From: a virus
Direction: 5' to 3' (one strand)
DNA: 42,886 nt
Virus record (IMG/VR): IMGVR_UViG_3300046003_003842
Location: 1-42,886 of that record
The notes under the pieces are model-generated. The model had not been told where the DNA came from. It searched no databases and saw only the letters and a program-made list of their open reading frames with translations. Both the position numbers and the translations under genes were made by a program. Positions 20,289 through 26,548 of the stretch are shown here, piece after piece; within the stretch, counting starts at the first letter, position 1, and the number at the start of each line of letters is the position of its first letter.

Positions 20289-20537
20289 ATGAACAAACAA
20301 CTTTCATCAGAAGACGCAGTGGCAGCATATGGCGGCCATAGATTTGAAATGGTATTGGCTGCAAGTCAACGGGCTCGAGAGTTGAAGAATGGCCATGCGG
20401 CCAGAGTTGTAGGTAAGAATGGACCTATTGTTACCGCACTAAATGAAATTGAACAGGGTAAGTATACCCGAGCAGATTTTTTGAAAACAATTAAATTGAA
20501 GAAAAAAGGACACAGAGATGAATTTGACATTGCGTAA
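20289..20537 (+). CDS. rpoZ: RNA polymerase omega subunit homologue
   Basis: 82 residues. SSEDAVAAYGGHRFEMVLAA followed by SQRARELKNGHA and IVTALNEIEQGKY match the conserved omega core (EDA/NRFDLVLVAARRAR/TVIALREIEEG). The GHA...VTALNEI section resembles betaproteobacterial omega. Predicted to bind the host RNAP beta' subunit; replacing host omega could change ppGpp response (site 1 of ppGpp is at the omega/beta' interface in enterics) or promoter choice. ATG at 20289 after TTAGGAAAAAT. Overlaps the next gene by 20 bases. Basic C-terminal extension after residue 60. Confidence 0.82.
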   Translation: MNKQLSSEDAVAAYGGHRFEMVLAASQRARELKNGHAARVVGKNGPIVTALNEIEQGKYTRADFLKTIKLKKKGHRDEFDIA

Positions 20538-21093
20538 AGCCAATGCCGTGCAAGCCGGCATCAACGATGCTATCAAGGGCATCAAAATCGAAGCAACTCT
20601 AGAACTCAACGAGTTCCAGGATGTGCAGGCCGCGTTGGTCAAGGCCAACGAAACACTGTTCGCCAACGACAGCCGTCGTCAGCGCCTATTGTTGGCTCTG
20701 TACAATATCCGTGGTTTGGTTGGTACAGCCAATGCCCAAAGCGGCATTGACCTCAAGTTGGCTACAGCAGCCTTCATTGAGAAGCGTATGGGCCAGCTGG
20801 ATGAATTGGCCAAGTTGACTGCGGTAACTGATCTTGCCGTGATCAACGGTAAGTTGGACAAGATCAAGAACGACAAGGGCGAAAGCAGCCGTCGCAGCCT
20901 TTACGGCTACAATGACACAGTATCTACTACTGTGGTCAGCCAAGAGCAGATCGATCAGGTCAAAGCTGAGATTCAAAATCTCAAGAAGCAGAAACAAAAG
21001 CTCAACGATGAAATTCTTGAGCTCAACATCAAAACTGAGATTCCACTCAGCGACGATGTTGTCGCAACATTGACCCAAGAAGGGTTGATCTAA
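20518..21093 (+). CDS. Coiled-coil phage protein, unknown function (191 aa)
   Basis: ATG at 20518 after GGACACAGAG, inside the end of the omega-like gene. All-helical; residues 140-172 form a clear coiled coil (EQIDQVKAEIQNLKKQKQKL). The protein is GC-richer and more codon-regular than most neighbours, which suggests strong expression. Co-transcription with the omega homologue suggests a linked role (inference). Confidence 0.82.
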   Translation: MNLTLRKANAVQAGINDAIKGIKIEATLELNEFQDVQAALVKANETLFANDSRRQRLLLALYNIRGLVGTANAQSGIDLKLATAAFIEKRMGQLDELAKLTAVTDLAVINGKLDKIKNDKGESSRRSLYGYNDTVSTTVVSQEQIDQVKAEIQNLKKQKQKLNDEILELNIKTEIPLSDDVVATLTQEGLI

Positions 21094-21304
21094 TAACCCG
21101 GTTACACTTTACCGTTTAAAGTGGGTGGGGCAGTCACCATAGAGAGTGCTAGGTGTGCAGTGCATTGACCATCCGTACTCTGTGGTGGAGTGGCGGGAAC
21201 GCATTGGGTTAGGTATAACGCCTTTTCCAGAAGAAAAAATGTTATGGACAGAGTAACTGCTCAGTCTAGGGCTCCTGTGGTGGGAGTAGCTAGGCACTAA
21301 TTAT
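21094..21304 (+). other. Non-coding gap with repeated hairpin loop
   Basis: No gene is visible over about 210 bases. Two hairpins share the loop TGTGGTG: ACTC-tgtggtg-GAGT near 21177 and CTCC-tgtggtg-GGAG near 21271. A further hairpin ACTTT/AAAGT lies near 21105. Probably another structured RNA like segments A-F, but without a long closing stem. Confidence 0.4.
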
Positions 21305-21380
21305 CGCGGGGTAGGGGAGTCTAGTCGTCCCCGCCAGTCTCATAAGCTGGAGATCGGAGGTGCGAATCCTTCCCCCGCAA
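21305..21380 (+). tRNA. Initiator tRNA-fMet(CAT)
   Basis: C1-A72 mismatch at the end of acceptor CGCGGGG/CCCCGCA and ACCA end, the hallmark of bacterial initiator tRNA; anticodon loop CTCATAA. Atypical points: the anticodon stem is CCAGT/GCTGG, not the three G-C pairs usual for initiators, and T-loop TGCGAAT has G at position 55. Confidence 0.9.
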
Positions 21381-21387
21381 CCAACAC

Positions 21388-21461
21388 CGGTGTGTAGCTC
21401 AGCTTGGTAGAGCTCTGCGTTTGGGACGCAGTGGTCGCATGTTCGAATCGTGTCACACCGA
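21388..21461 (+). tRNA. tRNA-Pro(TGG), copy 2
   Basis: Perfect acceptor CGGTGTG/CACACCG, anticodon stem CTGCG/CGCAG with loop TTTGGGA, A73, encoded CCA. Confidence 0.95.
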
Positions 21462-21481
21462 CCAGTTACTTAAAAGGCAAT

Positions 21482-21664
21482 ATGACAAAAGCAGAAGAAC
21501 AAGCGGCAACAGAAGCAGCACTAGCAGAATTTCTTGCCAAGGGTGGCGAAGTACAAAAACTAAAACCCAACCAAAGCGGTAGAGTAGAAGGTGCAAGCTA
21601 TAGTCAATGGTCTAAGAAAAAACCATCAACTAGTCCGCTGGCTAATCCTCCTGAAGAAGAATAA
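21482..21664 (+). CDS. Small acidic Ala-rich protein (60 aa)
   Basis: ATG at 21482 after AAAAGGCAAT. Starts MTKAEEQAATEAALAEFLAK, then GGEVQKLKPNQSGRVEG and ends PLANPPEEE. Probably helical at the N terminus and disordered after. Function unknown. TAA ends at the base before tRNA-Arg(CCT). The longer frame through tRNA-Pro is rejected. Confidence 0.72.
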   Translation: MTKAEEQAATEAALAEFLAKGGEVQKLKPNQSGRVEGASYSQWSKKKPSTSPLANPPEEE

Positions 21665-21736
21665 CTCGTTGTAGTTCAATGGATAGAACGGCTCTCTCCT
21701 AAAGAGTAGATCCAGGTTCGATTCCTGGTAGCGAGA
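21665..21736 (+). tRNA. tRNA-Arg(CCT)
   Basis: Acceptor CTCGTTG/TAGCGAG, anticodon loop CTCCTAA, A73, encoded CCA. Starts immediately after the stop codon of the preceding gene. Confidence 0.93.
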
Positions 21737-21759
21737 CCAGTGGTAAATAAAAATACAAT

Positions 21760-21830
21760 GCGGGGTTCGTATAGTGGTAATACCTTAGCCTTCCAAGCTA
21801 ATGCTGACAGTTCGATTCTGTTACCCCGCT
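21760..21830 (+). tRNA. tRNA-Gly(TCC)
   Basis: Acceptor GCGGGGT/ACCCCGC, anticodon stem TTAGC/GCTAA with loop CTTCCAA, U73, encoded CCA. Confidence 0.95.
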
Positions 21831-21837
21831 CCAAATT

Positions 21838-22416
21838 ATGCACACAGTAATTGACCGAAACGACACCTTTCGTAAATTTGACTTTAGTTCAGTAATCTCG
21901 CTAGAAGACAACGAATCAGCCATAGGCATTATAAAGAATATTATTGCTTCTGGGAATTACTTTACTAACAGTCCTAAGTATCAAACTAAAGAAAACATCT
22001 TTGCTAGACAAGAAGCTGTCTGGTTAAAGTATCGTATGAGTTTTATGTTTAGTGTCTTTATGTACCTAGGCCGAGAAGTCAAAGTGTCTAATATGATGGC
22101 CTGGTCATTTATGACTAACCTAGAGGGCGTTGAGGATAGAGAAACACTGTGGCACAATCACTGGCATCCTCAAAATCCCAATGCTAAAATGCTAAGTGGC
22201 ATATTCTATCTACATATCCCAGAAGATGTAAAAGATAGAGATTATTGTGGCACAGAAATGGCGCCCAACGGACCCGAGAACAATGGCAAATTTTTTGTCA
22301 AGCCTACAGACTATAACTGGTTGTTATATCCCAGCAACCAGTGGCACAGGCCGGGAATTGTTCAAAGCAAAGATTACAGATTTATTCTTGCTGTGGACAT
22401 AGAATATTTGTTGTAA
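21838..22416 (+). CDS. 2OG-Fe(II) oxygenase-like protein (2OG-FeII_Oxy_5 type)
   Basis: 192 residues. HNHWHPQNPNAKMLSGIFYL (106-125) matches the H-x-H...LSGxYYL pattern of this family, common in cyanophages; distal His170 (PSNQWHRPG) and Arg181 (YRFILAVD) complete the triad and the 2OG site. ATG at 21838 lies four bases after the CCA of tRNA-Gly, with no SD; translation probably depends on tRNA processing or read-through. Substrate unknown. Confidence 0.8.
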   Translation: MHTVIDRNDTFRKFDFSSVISLEDNESAIGIIKNIIASGNYFTNSPKYQTKENIFARQEAVWLKYRMSFMFSVFMYLGREVKVSNMMAWSFMTNLEGVEDRETLWHNHWHPQNPNAKMLSGIFYLHIPEDVKDRDYCGTEMAPNGPENNGKFFVKPTDYNWLLYPSNQWHRPGIVQSKDYRFILAVDIEYLL

Positions 22417-22460
22417 TCTTCCTGTAACACACTTTTTGCCTAAAAGGCATAAGTACGCAT

Positions 22461-22488
22461 ATAACAGAAAACATTTTTTGTTATAAAC
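22461..22488 (+). promoter_or_regulatory. AT-rich hairpin before the GNAT-like gene
   Basis: TATAACA and TGTTATA can pair around a loop containing a T-run, and the 3' arm runs into TATAAACA, a weak late-promoter match. SD GAGAGAATAAAA follows. Could be a weak terminator or promoter. Confidence 0.35.
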
Positions 22489-22501
22489 AGAGAGAATAAA
22501 A

Positions 22502-22936
22502 ATGTTGTCCTTCATAACAAATCTAACAGATCCACTACTAGATTATGTAAAGGATGATCCTGTTCGCCCCGAGTTGCCTAAAGAGTTTAGGGTAGGAAAG
22601 AACAAGTTTGTAAGTGTTTTAGTTGATGACATTCCCCGAGCGATGGTCTGTGTTAGTTTACATGATTTCATTCCGGAAGATGTAAACGACCTGATCAAAG
22701 ATACGGAAGTGCCAACCGCAGCAATTTTCTACACCATTTGGAGTTACGCCCCGGGGGCTGGTGTAGAGTTGTTGAGGGCAACTGTAGCAGAAATACAAAA
22801 GCAATTTCCTAGCATAGAACGCTTTGTTACGCTTAGTCCAAAAACTGAGATGGCCAAGCGGTTCCATACTAAAAACGGTGCCGGGGTTTACAGAGAGAAT
22901 CTGAATACTGTAAACTACGAATATGATGTAAAGTAA
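22502..22936 (+). CDS. GNAT-like N-acetyltransferase
   Basis: 144 residues. Starts MLSFITNLTDPLLDY behind AGAGAGAATAAAA. IFYTIWSYAPGAGVELLRAT is the strand plus pyrophosphate-loop position of GNAT enzymes, and RFVTLSPKTEMAKRFHTKNG the following strand/helix. This type is recurrent in T4-like cyanophages. Target unknown. A strong terminator follows at 22996. Confidence 0.8.
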   Translation: MLSFITNLTDPLLDYVKDDPVRPELPKEFRVGKNKFVSVLVDDIPRAMVCVSLHDFIPEDVNDLIKDTEVPTAAIFYTIWSYAPGAGVELLRATVAEIQKQFPSIERFVTLSPKTEMAKRFHTKNGAGVYRENLNTVNYEYDVK

Positions 22937-22995
22937 CGACTCTCCCTGACAGGCGGAGTATAATGTGATAAGTAGTCTGTCAACAAATAACACGG

Positions 22996-23040
22996 CCCTA
23001 CCCTCTGAAGCATAGCTCTTACGGTAGGGTTTTTCTTTTT
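22996..23040 (+). terminator. Rho-independent terminator
   Basis: CCCTACC (22996-23002) pairs with GGTAGGG (23023-23029), followed by a T-rich run to 23040. tRNA-Arg(TCT) begins at the next base. Confidence 0.88.
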
Positions 23041-23112
23041 CCGGCGTTCGTATAGTGGAAAATACAGTACTCTTCTAAAGTACGAACAGAGGTTCGATTC
23101 CTTTACGCCGGA
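23041..23112 (+). tRNA. tRNA-Arg(TCT)
   Basis: Perfect acceptor CCGGCGT/ACGCCGG, anticodon stem GTACT/AGTAC with loop CTTCTAA, A73, encoded CCA. Reads AGA/AGG. Confidence 0.95.
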
Positions 23113-23116
23113 CCAC

Positions 23117-23187
23117 GCTCTTGTAGTAAAATGGTATTACACATTCTTGGTAAGAATGAATTCCAAGTTCAATTCTTGGCTAGAGCA
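23117..23187 (+). tRNA. tRNA-Thr(GGT)
   Basis: Acceptor GCTCTTG/CTAGAGC with one T-T mismatch, anticodon stem CATTC/GAATG with loop TTGGTAA, A73, encoded CCA. Last tRNA of the array. Confidence 0.92.
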
Positions 23188-23191
23188 CCAC

Positions 23192-23220
23192 TTGACAAAT
23201 TGAAGGAAAGACAGTATAAT
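23192..23220 (+). promoter_or_regulatory. Consensus sigma-70-type promoter
   Basis: TTGACA (23192-23197), 17-base spacer, TATAAT (23215-23220). The expected transcription start coincides with the ATG at 23227. Confidence 0.92.
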
Positions 23221-23226
23221 AGTCGT

Positions 23227-23451
23227 ATGTACAAAGTAATAGAAAAACAAAGCTCAACAGAGTTTGCCAATTTGGATTTGGCAATGGCATTTGCCAAAGA
23301 TTTAAATGTGTTCGTTACCATTCAAGGTGGCGAATTTGAAATCGTAGGCCTATTTGGTGTAGACAGCGTTAAAGACGGTGTATGCCCAGATGGCGTTAAA
23401 TACGATTGGAACAAGGCGAGCCGAATTGGCCGCGTAAAAAAGGAAAGATAA
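23227..23451 (+). CDS. Conserved phage protein, likely from a leaderless message (74 aa)
   Basis: Reads MYKVIEKQSSTEFANLDLAM, then FVTIQGGEFEIVGLFGVDSV and ends in a basic tail (NKASRIGRVKKER). A recurrent small protein of T4-like cyanophages as I remember it. The ATG follows the -10 box by six bases, so the transcript would begin at or near the start codon with no SD. The frame open from 23131 runs through tRNA-Thr and is rejected. Function unknown. Confidence 0.82.
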   Translation: MYKVIEKQSSTEFANLDLAMAFAKDLNVFVTIQGGEFEIVGLFGVDSVKDGVCPDGVKYDWNKASRIGRVKKER

Positions 23452-23458
23452 AAACTAG

Positions 23459-23677
23459 ATGGCCAAAGAAGATATCATTGAATTGACAGGCGTTGTAGAA
23501 GAAGTTCTGCCGGGCAGTATGTACAAGGTAAAAATTGAAAACATGCCCAACTTGATGCTGTGTTATACCAGCGGCAAACTCAAGCAACACAAAATTCGTA
23601 TCATTCTAGGCGATCGAGTTAAAGTAGAGGTTAGCCCCTACGATTTATCAAAAGGTCGAGTTAGTTACAGGTTATAA
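23459..23677 (+). CDS. infA: Translation initiation factor IF-1
   Basis: 72 residues, the full IF-1 length. MAKEDIIELTGVVEEVLPGS, MYKVKIENMPNL, SGKLKQHKIRIILGDRVKVE and SPYDLSKGRVSYR align over the whole S1-type OB fold with bacterial IF-1 (MAKED, SGKMR, IRIL.GD.V.VE.TPYDL.KGRI). It would bind the 30S A site and assist initiation; together with the phage initiator tRNA (21305) it suggests takeover of initiation. Second gene behind the 23192 promoter, seven bases after the upstream stop. Divergent in the loop NLMLCYT, where IF-1 normally has HxVxAHI. Confidence 0.92.
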   Translation: MAKEDIIELTGVVEEVLPGSMYKVKIENMPNLMLCYTSGKLKQHKIRIILGDRVKVEVSPYDLSKGRVSYRL

Positions 23678-23695
23678 CACACACAAGGAGCTAGA

Positions 23696-23869
23696 ATGGC
23701 AGGCAAGGCAAAATCAGTTTATTTGACTATAAACCCCAAAGGCACATTTAAAACAGTGTTCAGTAAAGTGTTCTTTGATGCTAAAGCATACAATGAGTAT
23801 GTTAAAACAGATGAGTTCAAAACCAAATGGCCTGCTACGGAGTTTGATGTTGTAAAAGAAACCTATTAA
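23696..23869 (+). CDS. Small conserved phage protein (57 aa)
   Basis: ATG at 23696 after AAGGAGCTAGA. Reads MAGKAKSVYLTINPKGTFKT, then KVFFDAKAYNEYVKTDEFK. The KVFFDAKxYNEYV block is typical of a small T4-like phage protein family. Basic, function unknown. In the IF-1 operon. Confidence 0.8.
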   Translation: MAGKAKSVYLTINPKGTFKTVFSKVFFDAKAYNEYVKTDEFKTKWPATEFDVVKETY

Positions 23870-23879
23870 AGGAGGCTGT

Positions 23880-24347
23880 ATGCCGTGGATTGAAAATGTA
23901 GCGGCCGCTGACATCCCAACAGGATTCCACCATGCGGCTGGTCCTAATAGTATGCTGATCAGTATTGTTGATCCTGCAAGCTGGCGGCCCGAGGCAAAGC
24001 ACGAATTCAAAGAGCGTCACAATTTTGAGTTCTTAGACATCGAAGAAAAAGACTTTGCTCTAGACGAAGCCATGCGTTGTAGTCATGAGCAGGCCGCAGA
24101 GCTTGTTCGACTGTTACAACACGCATTAGAAAATCGCATGAATGTGGTTGTTCATTGCTATGCAGGTGTTTGCCGAAGTGGCGCAGTCTGCGAACTAGGT
24201 GTCATGATGGGCTTTGATGATGTAGGCCGTTGGCGCAGTCCAAACCTGCTGGTCAAGCATCGCATGATGAAGCATTTGGGTTGGACTTATGATGCTGATG
24301 AAAAACCCAACATCGACGATTGGCGAACTTTTAGGAATAACTTATGA
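23880..24347 (+). CDS. Dual-specificity / tyrosine phosphatase-like protein
   Basis: 155 residues with the complete Cys-phosphatase loop His92-Cys93-x5-Arg99-Ser100 (VVHCYAGVCRSG). The general-acid Asp may be Asp53 or Asp58 in the acidic loop before it. Strong SD AAGGAGGCTGT. Predicted to dephosphorylate host proteins or small phosphoesters. Overlaps the next gene by ATGA. Confidence 0.85.
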   Translation: MPWIENVAAADIPTGFHHAAGPNSMLISIVDPASWRPEAKHEFKERHNFEFLDIEEKDFALDEAMRCSHEQAAELVRLLQHALENRMNVVVHCYAGVCRSGAVCELGVMMGFDDVGRWRSPNLLVKHRMMKHLGWTYDADEKPNIDDWRTFRNNL

Positions 24348-24550
24348 ATATTTCAAGAGCAGAACAGAGCGTCATCAAGTACAATCTAGAACAGTATCGT
24401 TTAGATCAGATTCGTTTAGAAAAACAACGAACTGAGGACTATGCCAAAAAGGTTGAAGAACGCAGATTGGATCAAGTTATAGCAGATCGAGTATCTCGAA
24501 ATCTTCGATTGGATTTGGACAAGGGTCGACATATTGATCTAGAATGCTGA
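24344..24550 (+). CDS. Small coiled-coil protein (68 aa)
   Basis: ATG overlaps the phosphatase stop. Almost entirely charged helix (NLEQYRLDQIRLEKQRTEDY, RRLDQVIADRVSRNLRLDLD). Possibly a partner of the phosphatase. Function unknown. Confidence 0.72.
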   Translation: MNISRAEQSVIKYNLEQYRLDQIRLEKQRTEDYAKKVEERRLDQVIADRVSRNLRLDLDKGRHIDLEC

Positions 24551-24552
24551 GG

Positions 24553-24581
24553 TTGACTTTTTGAGCATTTGATGTTATAAT
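24553..24581 (+). promoter_or_regulatory. Sigma-70-type promoter
   Basis: TTGACT (24553-24558), 17-base spacer, TATAAT (24576-24581), just after the stop of the coiled-coil gene; drives 24606-25628. Confidence 0.9.
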
Positions 24582-24605
24582 ATATTAAATGCTTAAAGGA
24601 AACTT

Positions 24606-25010
24606 ATGGAATATCTTGTCGAAGCCCGTAGCGAAAAAACCCGTAAATTTATTGAGTGTCTTATGCCCTCAATTATCAAACAACTAGGATTGACACAGAG
24701 TCGTAAGGCCGTGGTCATCCGTGTTGCTCGAGGTGAATGTGACGGTATGGGCATGACAGTTCCTGTAGATATTCTGGACAGCTATGTGGTAGTGATTAGC
24801 CCTATGAAGTTAAAAGAGCTGGGTCTAACACTAGCACACGAAATGGTTCATGTGGCACAGATGGCTAAAGGCAAGCTAAAAACTGCAAAAAACGGAAGTG
24901 CCGTTTGGTGCGGAAAGCAGTACAGTAAACGAACAAAGTATTTGAACATGCCTTGGGAAGTCGATGCATTTTCAAAGCAAGAAATAATTTTTCGGAGAGC
25001 AATAGAATGA
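24606..25010 (+). CDS. Zincin-like (SprT-type) putative metalloprotease
   Basis: 134 residues with HEMVH at 78-82 (LTLAHEMVHVAQMAKG) and a possible third ligand in PWEVDAF (Glu about 118), the layout of small SprT/DUF-type zincins. Substrate unknown. SD AAAGGAAACTT. Operon with the phosphoesterase at 25023. Confidence 0.78.
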   Translation: MEYLVEARSEKTRKFIECLMPSIIKQLGLTQSRKAVVIRVARGECDGMGMTVPVDILDSYVVVISPMKLKELGLTLAHEMVHVAQMAKGKLKTAKNGSAVWCGKQYSKRTKYLNMPWEVDAFSKQEIIFRRAIE

Positions 25011-25022
25011 AAGGAGGGCAAG

Positions 25023-25628
25023 ATGCCTAGTGTATTTTTAGTAAGCGATACGCACTTTGGTCACACCGGTGTATGCCGCTTCACTCGTAACGATGGTGTT
25101 ACAAAGTTACGCCCATGGGACAGTCCCGAAGAAATGGACGAAGCTATGATCAAGGCTTGGAACGAAAGAGTCAAGCCCACAGACAAGGTCTATCACTTGG
25201 GCGATGTTGTTATCAACCGCAGAGCATTGCCTACATTGGCTAGGTTGAACGGGGACAAAGTTTTGATCCGTGGCAACCACGATATTTTTCCAGACAACGA
25301 GTATAGGACTTACTTCCGTGAATTACGGGCCTACCATGTAATGGATGGAATGATCTTAAGTCACATTCCCTTACACAGTGACAGCTTGGGCCGATTTGGT
25401 GTTAACATTCACGGACATACTCATGCCAATCGTGTGCGTAAAGCTCGAGGTGTAGATGCTAGGACAGGAGAGATTTTGTACAGCGATGAATTTGATGTTC
25501 GTTACCATTGCGTATGTGTAGAACAAACCCCGGACTTTGCTCCTATCTTGTTTGAAGATGTTATCAAAAGGATTGAGGCAGAAGGCGGTTCTAGTGGCTT
25601 TAGGAACGGCAACGGACCTACAATGTAA
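25023..25628 (+). CDS. Calcineurin-like metallophosphoesterase
   Basis: 201 residues. Motifs VSDTHFGH, HLGDVV, RGNHD, SHIPLH and HGHTHA complete the two-metal site of YfcE/MJ0936-type phosphoesterases. SD AAAGGAGGGCAAG. Distinct from the enzyme at 6546. Substrate could be a cyclic nucleotide, which would matter given the phage cyclase, but there is no direct evidence. Ends at a strong terminator. Confidence 0.92.
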   Translation: MPSVFLVSDTHFGHTGVCRFTRNDGVTKLRPWDSPEEMDEAMIKAWNERVKPTDKVYHLGDVVINRRALPTLARLNGDKVLIRGNHDIFPDNEYRTYFRELRAYHVMDGMILSHIPLHSDSLGRFGVNIHGHTHANRVRKARGVDARTGEILYSDEFDVRYHCVCVEQTPDFAPILFEDVIKRIEAEGGSSGFRNGNGPTM

Positions 25629-25655
25629 AATAGGACCTTCGGGTCCTATTTTTTT
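25629..25655 (+). terminator. Strong rho-independent terminator with UUCG loop
   Basis: TAGGACC-ttcg-GGTCCTA flanked by AAA and seven T. Separates the early-type operons from the AT-rich accessory block. Confidence 0.95.
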
Positions 25656-25673
25656 GGACTGCGTTTCTTACCC

Positions 25674-25681
25674 TATAAATA
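25674..25681 (+). promoter_or_regulatory. T4-type late promoter TATAAATA
   Basis: Exact consensus, six bases before the ATG at 25688, so the message probably starts at or next to the start codon. Drives the Bug/PP-loop operon. Confidence 0.75.
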
Positions 25682-25687
25682 TGTGTC

Positions 25688-26545
25688 ATGTTTAAAAAAT
25701 TCATTTTAACTCTAGTATTTTTTTCTACTACCTGCTTTGGCCAAACTCTAATAATTGTACCTACTGCTCCCGGTGGTGCAGTTGATACTCTGTCAAGAAA
25801 ATTTTCTCAATATGCAGAATTAAAAACAAATAGGTCTTTTATAATAGAAAATGTCAGCGGTGCTGGTGGCAACATAGGTATAACAAAATTTTTAAAATCT
25901 TCAGTAAACACATTAATGATTACCAGCGGCAGTTGGTATATTTCTTTAAATCAAGGTTTTACTAATATAGAAGATTTTAAGCCAATAGCAATCCTAGCAG
26001 AGGCACCATTTTTTTTATTAACCAACTCAACTCAAAATCTTACCTGTAAAAAATTAAGAACTAGCAATGAAAGATATTTTTTAGGTACAGCTTCAATGAG
26101 TCATACAGAACTAGTTGGCAAGGTAATATCTAAAAAATATAAAAATGTTGAGAATGTTCCTTATAAAGCAATAAAACCAGCTACCATGGACCTACTTGGA
26201 AATCATATCAACTTAGCAATAATTGGTGGGGCAGAAAATGCAACATCGCCGTTAACAATCATTGCAAACAGCACTGATCGAAAAGTCAACGGGATACCTT
26301 CTTTCTTAGAGTGCCTAGGTATAGCCGGCCAGAGTTTGACCGCGGATTTTATATTGTTAGCTCATAAAAACAGTGATGAGAATTTTATAAAAAATATAGA
26401 ATTGCTAGTGACCGGGTTTCTCAATGATAAAGATACACAAGAGTATTATCAACAAAATATAATACATAATCCTAATATTGGGTTGAAAAGGATAGATTCA
26501 AAGATTTCAGAAAGACTTCTGCAGTGGCAAAAAATTGGAAAATAA
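25688..26545 (+). CDS. Bug/TctC-type periplasmic solute receptor 1
   Basis: 285 residues with a signal peptide (MFKKFILTLVFFSTTCFGQ). Family marks: PTAPGGAVDTLSRK (substrate clamp) and ENVSGAGGNIGITKF (ENxxGAGGxIG). Bug proteins bind carboxylates or amides, mostly for tripartite tricarboxylate transporters; no TctA/TctB lies here, so it would act through a host transporter or as a sensor. Shares two Cys (TCKKLR, ECLGI) with the second copy at 29029. First gene of a four-gene operon; no SD, late promoter immediately upstream. Confidence 0.88.
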   Translation: MFKKFILTLVFFSTTCFGQTLIIVPTAPGGAVDTLSRKFSQYAELKTNRSFIIENVSGAGGNIGITKFLKSSVNTLMITSGSWYISLNQGFTNIEDFKPIAILAEAPFFLLTNSTQNLTCKKLRTSNERYFLGTASMSHTELVGKVISKKYKNVENVPYKAIKPATMDLLGNHINLAIIGGAENATSPLTIIANSTDRKVNGIPSFLECLGIAGQSLTADFILLAHKNSDENFIKNIELLVTGFLNDKDTQEYYQQNIIHNPNIGLKRIDSKISERLLQWQKIGK

Positions 26546-26548
26546 CTT

